Shown here: positions 46,628-57,084 of the stretch, piece by piece
How positions within the stretch are numbered: position 1 is the first letter of the stretch
Layout: the number at the start of each line of letters is the position of its first letter
NCBI GenBank assembly: GCA_963576725.1
Contig: OY755242.1
Span: 2,060,404-2,124,403, forward strand
Direction of reading: 5' to 3'
DNA: 64,000 bases
DNA from: Azorinus chamasolen
Lineage: Eukaryota; Mollusca; Bivalvia; Cardiida; Solecurtidae
Translations under genes and position numbers: made by a program
The notes under the pieces: generated by a model
What the model was told of the DNA's origin: nothing
What the model saw: the letters and a program-made list of their open reading frames with translations, nothing else
Databases searched by the model: none

Positions 46628-48121
46628 GCTTTTTGCCTGCCCTGATATGCATGGCACTAAGTAAAGTTTGTCTAATTTTAAGTCATCAGGGGCAGTAACT
46701 CCAAAGTTAACAGGGGGAGACAACTCATGCTAGTAAACAATCCTGTGAAGATTGGTGACTCTTGCCCTAATGGTTTCAGAGATACGTGCGACACAAAGTT
46801 TTTATAAATTTAAGTGCTCAAATCAGGGGCAATAACTCAAGAATTATCAGGGGGAGACAATTCAAAAAATATCGGTGCACAACAACTCATGTTGGTGAAC
46901 ATTCCTGTGAAGTTTGGTGACTCTTAGGTACTAGTGGTTTCAGAGATACACATGACACAAAGTTTTTCTAATTTTAAGTCATCAGGGACCATAACTCCAA
47001 AGTTATCAGGGGAGACAATTAAAAAAACCAGGTGCATAACAACTCATGCTGGTAAACATTCTTGTGGAGTTTGGTGTTTCTAGCCAAACTGGTTTTAGAG
47101 ATACGGGCGACACAAGTTTGTGACAGAAAGACAGATGGACGGACAGACGGACGGACAGACAGACAGAAAACTCTGGCAAAAACAATATGTCTCCCCATAA
47201 ATGGGGGAGACATAACTTGCCTGCCCTCGGGCAGGGCAGGGCAAATTTTGACCCAATGGGCACAATTTGTATAACTTTTGTAGAGGACCTAAACATCGAT
47301 GCTATGTGCCAAATATGAAAACTGAGAACCTACCAGACAATCAGAGGAGAAGAATTTCAAAGTTTTCACTATATTTGTTTCAATTGAAAACTGGCTACCC
47401 CTGGAGTGGGGCCAATTCTGACCCCAGGGGCATAATTTATATAACTTTTGTAGGGGACCTAAACATGATGCTATGTGCCAAATATGAAAAGCTGAGAACC
47501 CTGTAGATTCAGGGGAGAAGATTTTCAAAGTTTGCACTATATGTTTCAATTGAAAACTGGCTACCCTTGGGGAGGGGCCAATTTTGATCATGAGGCATTA
47601 TTTATGTAACTTTTGTAGAGGACCTGAACATGATGCTATGTGCCAAATATGAAAGCTGAGAACCCTGTAGATTCAGAGGAAAAGATTTTCAAAGTTTGCA
47701 CTATGTTTCTATTGAAAAGTGGCTACCCTTGGGGCAGGCCACTTTTGACCCCAGGGGCATAATTTATACAACTTTGTAGAGGACCTGAACATGATCATAT
47801 GTGCCAAATATGAAAGCTGAGAACCTTCCAGTTTCAGAGGAGAAGATTTTCAAAGTTTGCACTATATGTTTCTATTGAAAACTGGCCACCTCTGAGGCAG
47901 GGCCAATTTTTACCCCAGGGGCATACTTTATAAACTTTTGTAGAGTACATGTACCTGAACATGATGCTATGTGCCAAATATGAAAGCTGAGAGCCCTGTA
48001 GATTCAGAGAAGAAGATTTTTAAAGGTTCAAATTGTTGACGACTGACGACGCACACCGATGGACATCAGGCGATCACAAAAGCTCACCCTTATAAGAACT
48101 ACCACTAAACGTATATTACAA

Positions 48122-48660
48122 CAAGAAAATTGTGTCTTTAAGACACAGCAATGTCCCCGTGGTGATGCTTGCCTAGTTGCACGTAAAATTCCTAAGACAT
48201 TTGACCTTGACCTTGAGGTTGAGGGCAGCATGGGCTGGGTTCATAATGAAAGTATTAATGGTGTTTAATATGTACATGTATATGCAATTCCATGTCACAA
48301 GCTAAAGCAGTTAGTGAGATATAAGATGATGAAAAAACTGTGACAACCAACTGCACGTAAAATTCCTAAGACCTTGACCTTTGGCTTACAGGCAGCCTGG
48401 GCTTGGTGCGTAATGAAAGTAAGGATGGTGTTTAATGTGTATATGCAATTCCATGGCAATCCCTACAGTGGTTAGGGAGATATGCGACAATGAAAAAACT
48501 GTGACAACCAAGTGTACATAAAACTCTTAAGTCATTTGACCTTGATATTGGGCTTGAGGGCAGCATGGGTTATGTGTGCAATGGAAGTATAGATAGTATT
48601 TAATGAGTATATGCAATTCCATGCAAATAGCTACAGTGGTTAGGGAGATATGACAATGAA
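48122..48660 (+). mobile_element. F5 element, 3' end missing
   Basis: CAAGAAAATTGTGTCTTTAA with the AGACACA arm, box ATGTCCCC. About three units follow (CAACTGCACGTAAAATTCCT). It stops at the Penelope-like tail. Confidence 0.75.
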
Positions 48661-51600
48661 ACAACCTCACACTTGTCTTAAAGTCACCCTAGCTAAATAA
48701 ACATTGTAAATAAAGGTTTCCCCGCCGGACTTCCCTACAACGTAAAAGACAGTAGTCAAAGTACAAAATGTAAAACATAGCATAACAACTGTGAAAGTCC
48801 GTCAAATATGTACTCAATGACTTTGCTGAAGACAGAGCAACTGTAGGGAAGCCGTTAAGGACACGACAGAGAAAAGGTAATACATGAGTCTGGTAAGCTC
48901 ATCCCATTTCTGGGTTTAAGAGGATACCATCACAGAGTACTACCCTCGGCCTGTCATCGTGCAAGCAAAGAGGAAAGCGTAGCAACCGACTGTAAAGGAG
49001 TACATAACCAAACATGCAGTGTGTTGCAATATAATAGGGTCATAACCTTTCTTCCTAAAAGTTTTAATGCGTTTAATAAACAAATCGTGAAAATGGACAT
49101 GACCAAGAATTTTCCTAAGTTTGAAGATAACATCACCATAGAAATCTGGTCGAGAAATACCTTGTTGCAGTAACGTCATCTTCTAATGAGGGGTAAATTT
49201 CGATAACAGAATTTTGAAAAAGCTTTTCGAATTTTATGATAACTGTAGCCTTGCTTAAGAAGTTTATGAGTTATAATTAAATTACGACTATTAAAATCTA
49301 CTAGCAAAGAACAGGCTCTGGCAAAGCGAATAAGTTGAGAAATGTAAACCCCATAAGATGAAGACCGGGGAACATCACTATCTAGAAAAGGATAATTAAC
49401 AATTTTGAAATCGAAATCGTCCCATTTATTGTATGTTTTAGACGAAACTTTATCATTAGTGGTGGAAAGATTCAAATCTAAAAAGAAAGCCTGAATGTCA
49501 GATGGGTTCGCTTTGTTTAAAGTAAGTTCTTTTGGGTAAATAGAAGAAACCATATTTTCAAAATAAGGATTATCCAAATTCAAAATATCGTCTAAATACC
49601 TAGACATTTTATTAACAAGAGGGCCATGAGGCCCTGAAGCGCTCACCTGAGATACCCCAGGGACGGGGCCATCATTTGTACAACCTTGGTAGAGAACCAC
49701 AAGGCAAAGCAGTATGCCATTAATTAAAGGTCTAAGCCTTATGGTTTCAGAGAAAAATGATATAGTTTTCCCATGAAAACTGATAAGCCAGGGCCAAGTC
49801 TCGCCCAGAGGTCATGGTCGTAAGTTGAACAATCTTGGCAGAAGACCACAAGCCAAAGCTACATGCCAAATATCAAAGGTCTAGGCCTTACAGTTTCAGA
49901 AGAAGATTTTTAAAGATTTTCATATGAAAAACTGATAAGCCCTTGGGCGGGGCCATGTTTTGCCCGTGGTCATAATTTGACCAATATTTGTAGAGGACCA
50001 TTAGATCATGCTACATACCAACTATCAAAGGTCTAGGCCTTACAGTTTCAGAGAAGAAGAATGTTAAAGAGTTTTCTATGAAAAACTGATAAGCCCTTGG
50101 GCGGGGCCATTTTTGGCCCGGGGGTCATAATTTGAACAATTTTTGTAGAGGACCATTAGATCATGCCAAATATCAAAGGTCTAGGCCTTACAGTTTCAGA
50201 GAAGAAGATTTTTAAAGATTTTCTATGAAAAACTGATAAGCCATTGGGCGGGGCCATTTTTGGCCCGGGGGTCATAATTTGAACAATCTTTGTAGAGGAC
50301 CATTAGATCATGCTACATGCCAAATATTAAAGGTCTAGGCCTTACAGTTTCAGAGAAGAAGGTTTTTAAAGACTTTCCAATGAAAAACTGATAAGCCCTT
50401 GGGCGGGGCCATTTTTGGCCCCGGGGTCATAATTTGAACAATCTCTGTAGAGGACCATAAGATCATGCTACATGCCAAATATTAAAGGTCTATGCCTTAC
50501 AGTTTCAAAGAAGAAGATTTTTAAAAAAATTCCTATGAAAAACTTATAAGCCCCGGGGCGGGGCCATTTTTGGCCCGGGGTCATAATTTGAACAATTTTT
50601 GTAGAGGACCATAAGATCATGCTACATACTAAATATCAAAGGTCTAGGCCTTACTGTTTCAGAGAAGAAGATTTTTAAAGATTTTCCTATGAAAAACTGA
50701 TAAGCCATTGGGCGGGGCCATTTTTGGCCCAGGGGTCATAATTCGAACAATTTTTGTAGAGGACCATTAGATCATGCAACATACCAAATATCAAAGGTCT
50801 ATGCCTTACAGTTTCAGAGAAGAAGATTTTTAAAAAATTTCCTATGAAAAACTGATAAGCCCTGGGGCGGGGCCATTTTTGGCCCGGGGGTCATAATTTG
50901 AACAATTTTTGTAGAGGACCATAAGATCATGCTACATACTAAATATCAAAGGTCTAGGCCTTACAGTTTCAGAGAAGAAGATTTTTTAAAATTTTCCTAT
51001 GAAAAACTGATAAGCCCTTGGGCGGGGCCATTTTTGGCCCGGGGGTCATAATGTGAACAACATTTCGTTCCCCCTAGCCACTGATGCTTCTGACAAAATT
51101 TGGTTAAAATCGGGTCAGCAGTTTCAGAGGAGATGTCGTTTGAAAATGTGGACGGACGCCGGACGACGGACGCCGGACGCCGGACGCCGGACGCCGGACG
51201 ACGGACAAATAGCGGTCACAATAGCTCATCCTGAGCCTTTGGCTCAGGTGAGCTAAAAACACTAACAATGTCAGATTGTGTATCAGGTTTTAAACTAAGC
51301 ATGAAATCCTTCTCATAGCAATATAAAAATAAATCTGCAACAAGAGGGGCACAATTTGTTCCCATAGGTATACCAACAACTTGACGATATATGGTATCCC
51401 CATAGCGCACAAATATGTTATCTAAAAGAAATGTTAAAGATCTACAAACATCAAGGCAAGTCCACATTGTGTAATTTTCAACTTCAGAATTCGAAAAGAA
51501 TGAACGTTGAACATTACAAGCAAGGAACATTTTATTTTCTCTGGCAAAATTTTTTCTATCAATTTAATCAGTTTATCCTTTATAAGATGGTGAGGTAGAG

Positions 51601-52195
51601 TAGTATAGATTGTAGAGAAATCGTAAGAGCTCAATCAAGAAATGTTATACTGTTCATTTTCAAGTTTAGTTAAAATATCATTTGAATTTTTCATGGACCA
51701 AAAAACATTAATACCAGAATTGTCATATATTTCATCACAGTAATGTTTAACATGTTCTTTGATAGTAGTAAGACAAGACGTTAAAAGTTTAGATAGTTTA
51801 GTAGTAGTACAACAAATAGAGCAATAAAATGCGCCTTATACGGATTTTTATGTAGCTTAAGAATCCAGTACATAGTAGAAAGTTTATGTTGTTTTACGTT
51901 AGGTTTAGACTTGAAAGTATTGCACATTTTTACATGTTCCGTGACTATACCTTTTTCAGGGGTTTGCACTGTAGTATATGTTTGTGAACTAGTTCATTCC
52001 TTCTTCAAAACATCAACATAATACAATCGTCACATAATTATTACATTATTTGATGCCTTGTCAGCAGGAGCAAAAACATAATAAGAATGAACATTCAAAA
52101 TGTTTTTCTTCAGATATCGAAATGTAATTCTAGGTCGAGGTGGTAATAGATGGTAATTAGATTTATAAAAATCAATATGTGTATCAATAATGTCA
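48661..52195 (-). pseudogene. Penelope-like reverse transcriptase element, most complete copy, holding F1
   Basis: Read on the minus strand from 52195: HIDFYKSNYHLLPPRPRI and YVFAPADKASNNV, then KLSTMYWILKLHKNPYKA near 51880, SYDFSTIYTTLPHHLIKDKL near 51610, and QVVGIPMGTNCAPLVADLFL near 51340-51395. After the F1 insert come SRYLDDIL near 49590, WDDFDFKIVNYPFLDSDVP, YGVYISQLIRFARACS and, in a shifted frame, HDLFIKRIKTFRKKGYDPI near 49060. The TLYTTLPH, IPMGT and YLDD blocks are the conserved RT motifs. Frameshifts and an upstream break show it is dead. No GIY-YIG nuclease seen. Confidence 0.75.
49616..51259 (+). mobile_element. F1 element, complete, nested in the reverse transcriptase
   Basis: CAAGAGGGCCATGAGGCCCT start and AGCTCATCCTGAGCCTTTGG...GGTGAGCTAAAAA end, with about nine units of the TTGGGCGGGGCCATTTTTGG type and a GGACGCCGGACGCC tract. 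It sits just upstream of the YLDD block. Joining its flanks (TTATTAA|CACTAAC) keeps the minus-strand frame open. Confidence 0.9.
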
Positions 52196-52196
52196 A

Positions 52197-52320
52197 CAAG
52201 AGGGCCATGATGGCCCTGAAATCGCTCACCAGAGGGAAAGATTTTTAAAGTTTTAACTACATGTATGTTTCTAAACAAAACTGGACACCTGTTTTGTGGG
52301 GTGTTATTTGACCCTTTGTG
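52197..52320 (+). mobile_element. F1 5'-end fragment breaking the Penelope-like element
   Basis: CAAGAGGGCCATGATGGCCC, CGCTCACC, then a partial unit. No recognisable reverse transcriptase sequence continues beyond it, so the element's 5' part may be deleted. Confidence 0.65.
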
Positions 52321-52452
52321 GATCCAAACTCTGTGTCATACCAGTCCTGTTGGTCTTAATTCTGTTGAAAAGGGCCAGGAAGCAGTCGATCTTTAATAAA
52401 CTTTTGGACCTTTAAAACCCTTTCCTTCATATAAATATGATTTGATGCATTT

Positions 52453-52520
52453 GCAAACAGAACAGACCTGTATCAGATGGTTTCTATAGGAGCTGTCTGA
52501 ACAGGTTGTGCTCTGCCGGC
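52453..52520. repeat. Hairpin repeat family H copy
   Basis: GCAAACAGAACAGACCTGTA, centre GGTTTCTATAGGAGCTGTCT; the right arm is decayed (CAGGTTGTGCTCTGCCGGC). The flank ACCCTTTCCTTCATATAAAT on the left is the family's usual neighbour. Confidence 0.65.
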
Positions 52521-53454
52521 TAATAGAATACTCTTTCCTCCATAAAAACGCCTTTCTGACTGAAAATTACCTCGGGTTACCATGGAAACCGTTAAATAAA
52601 ACATAGCTGGGACAAACTTATTTTTGGGGGCATGCTCAAAATGTGTTCTGAGGACCCCAACGAACAATTTGGTACCCATGAAAAAAAGTCTAGGGGGGGA
52701 TGCTACGGTAACCACTACTAGGACCCAGCCTATGTAGGATGACCTTGACCTTGACATGTCACCCCTCAAAATGTGCGGCTTTATGAGATACATATGCATG
52801 CCAAATATCAAGTCTCTATCTGTACTGACTCAAAAGTTATGACCAATGTTAAGGTTGCGTTAAAGTTACAGCCAAACAAGAGGGCCAGAATGGCCCTGAC
52901 ATTGCTCACCAGACAAAGATTTCACTATATGTTTCTATAGAAAACTAGTCGACCCTGGGGTGGGGCAAATTTCAATTCAGAAAGAACAAGGCAGTCCAAA
53001 GGACAGCTATATCCCCCACCGCCGCCACCTAAATTAAGACATTGACCTTAAGGTGATACAATGGGTTTTAACATGGGTGGCATTCAACCTTCCAGTTGTT
53101 AAGAAAATAGGACGCGGAAACAAATATAATGGAAACTGAAGGTAAGAACACGACTTTCAAATGTGACCTTGACCTTGAGCCGACATGACTGTCACGTGTT
53201 CTGCACAACATCTCAATTCGGTTAATATTTGACTCAAGTTTTATGAAAATCCTTCAAATGGTTTAGAAGATATGGAGCGGACACGAAATGTAATGGAAAT
53301 TGAAGATTAAATCACTTGGCCTTCAAATGTGACCTTGACCTTGAGCCGACCTGACTGCCACATATGTTCTGCACATTGTCTCAACGTGGTTAACATTTGA
53401 GGCAAGTTTCTTGAAAATCCTGCAAGGGTTATAGGAGATAACGAAACTAGTATA

Positions 53455-53566
53455 GGTTAGAGCTTATAAACTGCAGTCTTCGAAAATAAGACGGCCGATA
53501 ATGCGATCGAAGCGAAGCGTTTTAGGCCGTCTTATTTTCGAAGACTGCAGTTTATAAGCTCTAACC
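53455..53566. repeat. 42-base perfect inverted repeat
   Basis: 53455-53496 (GGTTAGAGCTTATAAACTGC...) is an exact reverse complement of 53525-53566, around a 28-base centre (GATCGAAGCGAAGCGTTTTA). Exact arms mean it is young or kept by selection or conversion. It abuts the left end of the MITE at 53573. Confidence 0.9.
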
Positions 53567-53871
53567 GATTTAGTGATTGTCCTACTTTTCAACAGGCTGA
53601 GTTTATAAGCTCCGCCCACTGATAGTCACGTGATTATGGTACATCTCAAATCCACATCCGTTTATGCAAAATACTCAGAAAACCCACCAATCAAACAAAC
53701 GTCGTCTTTGTTAATATTCTCACGTGTTTATGTTTTGAAAATCCTACACAGTGAAACTGATTTCGCGCCATTTTCTAGTAAACATTGCCATATTTGGCTT
53801 TGTCACGTATTCAAATATTCCCCGTCTATGCGTATAACAGTTTGGCACAATTTTCTGGAGGCAAAATAATA

Positions 53872-53946
53872 ATGGCTGACAACAATCTGTTGTTTGACCG
53901 GCTCTCTGGCACCGAGCTAGCAGACTTATTTAACGAAGATTTGTAA
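53872..53946 (+). CDS. Short open frame beginning MADNNLLFDRLSG, cut by a hairpin insertion
   Basis: The 24-codon frame has a good start context and non-repetitive composition, ending ADLFNEDL just where the H hairpin starts. The hairpin's first bases GTAAGC could also act as a splice donor. It could be the first exon of an element-encoded protein or a captured gene end. I recall N-termini of this style in tyrosine-recombinase (Crypton-type) proteins, but the match is too short to claim. Confidence 0.25.
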   Translation: MADNNLLFDRLSGTELADLFNEDL

Positions 53947-54006
53947 GCCGAGAAGACCCAGATCAGACAACCCCTATGTTGTCTAATCAGGGTCTACTCG
54001 GTTTAC
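53943..54006. repeat. Hairpin repeat family H copy, inside the MITE
   Basis: GTAAGCCGAGAAGACCCAGA and GGGTCTACTCGGTTTAC form the arms; the paired changes GCCGAG / CTCGG keep the stem although the sequence differs from other copies. Confidence 0.75.
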
Positions 54007-56546
54007 ACAGATTTAAATCTTCACTGCTACCGAAACCCCATATAAAAATAAGCTTATTAATATTAAACATTCATTATATTATTATCAGAATATTGAAATA
54101 AGAATAATTACAAAATAGATCTATTACAGGTTTGATTGTTTGTTTTGTTGAACGGATTACGGTTTCAAATACAGGTTTGCTCTTATTATTATCCGTAAGG
54201 TTTGAACTGGCACTCATTACTTTCCGCCGACTTTCGTCGATGAAAAATCGTGATAGTGACGCATGTTTCACGTGTGTGTTTAGAAGGATAAAAACAGCTT
54301 ACGGAAAAAGGCGGAATATTCATGCAGTGCCAGGTCAAACCTTATCGACAATACCTGATTTATTTGCTTATTTACATTGGTCCTTTTTCAATATAATCCT
54401 GCTTCAACAGGTGGGATGTTTCGTGATTTATTTGTCCATTTTCTATTGGGTCTATAATTCTGCCTCTCAGTTTATTTGCCCAATTACTATTGGGTCTATA
54501 ATTCTGCCTCTCAGTTGTTTGCAATTACATAGTCTTCCTCTCTACGTTTTACACAAGTGAACACGTGTACTTGTGTATACTCGTTCACGTGTCGATAACG
54601 TCATAACAGCAACTCGTTCGATTTGTCTTGTAGTGGGCGGAGTTTTGTTGCGCATGCGTACTGGAAGGTTTGTCTTCGAAAGTTAGAGTCGATTTTATAA
54701 AACTTATGAGGATAAGAGTCTGAAAAATTTCAAAAATGTGGCTCGATGATTGGATGGAAAAGTAGGGCAATCACTAATAATGGAAATTGAAGGTAAGAAC
54801 ACTTGATCTTCAACTGTGACCTTGACCTTGAGCCGACATGACTGGCACATGTGTTCTGCACATCGTCTCAATTTAGGTAACATTTAACTAAACTTTTATG
54901 AAAATCCTTCAAAGGCTTTAGAAGATATGGAGCGGACACGAAAATGTAACGGAAATTAAAGGTTAGAACACTTGACCTTCAAACGTGACCTTGACCTTGA
55001 GCCAACATGACTTGACGCATGGGTTCTGCACATCGTCTCAATTCATTTAATATTTGACTCAAGTTTTATGAAAATCCTTCAAAGGGTTTAGAAGATATGG
55101 AGCGGACACGAAACTGTAATGCCAACTGAAGGTTTAAACACTTGACCTTCAAATGTGACCTTGAACTTGAGCCGACATGACTGCCACATGTGTTCTGCAC
55201 ATCATCTTAATTTGGTTAATATTTGACTCAAGATTTATGAAATCCTTTAAATGGTTTAGAAGATATGGAGCGGACACAGATGTAATGGAAATTGAAAATT
55301 AAATCACTTGGCCTTCAAATGTGACCTTGACCTGACATGACTGCCACATATGTTTTGCACATTGTCTCAACGTGGTTAACATTTGAGGCAAGTTTCTTGA
55401 AAATCCTGCAAGGGGTATAGGAGATAACGAAACTATGATGGAAATTGAAGGTAAGAACACTTGATCTTCAACTGTGACCTTGACCTTGAGCAGACATGAC
55501 TGGCACATGTGTTCTGCACATCGTCTCAATTTAGGTAACATTTAACTAAACTTTTATGAAAATCCTTCAAAGGCTTTAGAAGATATGGAGCGGACACGAA
55601 AATGTAACGGAAATTAAAGGTTAGAACACTTGACCTTCAAACGTGACCTTGACCTTGAGCCAACATGACTGCTGCATGGGTGCTGCACATCGTCTCAATT
55701 CATTTAAGATTTGACTCAAGTTTTATGAAAATCCTTCACAGGGTTTAGAAGATATGGAGCGGACACGAAACTGTAATGCCAACTGAAGGTTTAAACACTT
55801 GACCTTCAAACGTGACCTTGAACTTGAGCCGATATGACTGCCGCATGGGTTATGCACATCGTCTCAATTCTGGTTAACATTTGACTCAAGTTTTATGAAA
55901 ATCCTTCAAAGGGTTTAGAAGATATGGAGAAGACACTAAACTGTAATGGTAACTGAAGGTTTAAACTCTTGACATTCAAATGTGACCTTGAACTTGAGCC
56001 GACATGACTGCCACATGTGTTCTGCACATCGTCTTAATTTGGTTAACATTTGACTCAAGTTTTATGAAAATCCTTCAAAGGGTTTAGAAGATATGGAGCG
56101 GACACAAAAATGCAATGGAAATTGAAGGTTAAAACCCTTGACCTTCAAATGTGACCTTGACCTTGAGCCGACATATCTGCCACATATGTTCTGCACATCG
56201 TCTCAACTTGGTTAACATTTGAGGCAAGTTTCTTGAAAATCCTTCAAGGGGTATAGGAGATATGGAGCGGACACGAAATTGTTACAGACAGACGGACGGA
56301 CAGACAGACAGACAGACAGACGAAGGCCATTCCTATAATTTCAGATATTTTCATTACGTCTTCATGAGTTCATATTATTATTCATATCTTAAGACTGATG
56401 TACTTTTAACCCTTCCCCTGTACTATGTTTATTCAAAATTTCAATACCTAATGAATATTCATGGACAAAATAGTGGTAATGAAATATGGAAAGTGGGACA
56501 GTATAGCCATTTTAGAAAGTAAAGAAACATATTTCAAATTCCATTG

Positions 56547-56614
56547 ACAAACAGATCAGACCCTGATCAGACAGCTGCTATAGGAGCCGTCTGATTTGGG
56601 TCTGTTCTGTTTGC
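56547..56614. repeat. Hairpin repeat family H copy
   Basis: Same position in the long F1 subtype as 889-954. Here the stem is more complete (CAGACCCTGATCAGACAGCT / GTCTGATTTGGGTCTG), showing independent drift since the two F1 copies separated. Confidence 0.7.
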
Positions 56615-56734
56615 AAATGCATGAAAAGTCATTTATATAAGGGAAAGGCTTAAGTAAGCATATTATAAGTACATGTATATTGTACACAAAATAAAAATAA
56701 TTTAATGCAATTTTTGCACTATATTATATCATAA

Positions 56735-56800
56735 GCAAATACAGCAGATTGATCAGATGGCTACTACATGAGCAATCTGATCTGGGTCTACCTTGTTTGC
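56735..56800. repeat. Hairpin repeat family H copy
   Basis: Counterpart of 1073-1138; differs by a few bases (GCAAATACAGCAGATTGATC). Confidence 0.7.
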
Positions 56801-57084
56801 AAAGGTGTATAAATGCATATTTACGGAGTAAAGGGTTAATTGTTCTATTTACAGGCCAGATCTAATTTGCAACTGCCATTATCCAGGAGGAAGGCAATCC
56901 AGTTATAATCAAAAAGTGTGAAAGGGAAATAACCTACCTTTTATGTATGCTTAAAATAGCCAGCTAAAAATAGACACTGCTCTCCAAGATGCAATAGAAC
57001 ACTTGAATTTGTATTAAGCTGAACTTAGTTATAGGATTTATATTGATAGCTGGCAGCTTAATACAGGGCATAGATATGGAAAAA

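Larger units (their letters stand above)
44407..47215 (+). mobile_element. F4 element nested in F1, with an internal extra 3' end
   Basis: CTAGAGGTTTGTTTTTGTCA start and ATGTCTCCCC box. The units (GGTGACTCTAGCCCTACTGG, GGGGGAGACAATTCAA) are the same core as the minus-strand copy at 11692. A first 3' end with RGAC tract and hairpin is at 46540-46612. More units follow, then a second 3' end at 47160-47215. It is either two F4 copies joined or one with an internal inverted event. Confidence 0.7.
44320..48092 (+). mobile_element. F1 element holding F4 holding F3
   Basis: The 5' end (CAAGAGGGCCAGAATGGCCC) is in the second tandem copy; a partial duplicate starts at 44017. The unit breaks at TCTATTAAAAA and resumes at 47216 (CTTGCCTGCCCTCGGGCAGG), matching the unit at 30055-30100. 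Five more units follow. The 3' end reaches AGCTCACCCTTATAAG, so the terminal hairpin is broken. Confidence 0.75.
53573..54774. mobile_element. 1.2-kb element with GTGATTG inverted ends and TA flanks
   Basis: Ends GTGATTGTCCTACTTTTC and GAAAAGTAGGGCAATCAC, TA on both sides, so of Tc1-mariner target type. Inside are ATG GCT GAC at 53872 with a good AATAATGG context (MADNNLLFDRLSGTELADLF), an H hairpin, a 45-base tandem pair near 54420-54510, and an ACACGTGT-rich stretch near 54555-54595. No transposase recognised. Confidence 0.65.
52987..56338 (+). mobile_element. F7 element, 3' hairpin lost
   Basis: CAAGGCAGTCCAAAGGACAG (hairpin GTCC/GGAC) and box ATATCCCCC. The core has about twelve units of roughly 150-160 bases (CACTTGACCTTCAAATGTGA, CTTGACCTTGAGCCGACATG, CACATCGTCTCAA). 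A GACGGACGGACAGACAGACA tract follows. It ends CCATTCCTATAA, lacking the expected ATATCCCCC stem. A MITE and a palindrome lie inside. Confidence 0.7.
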
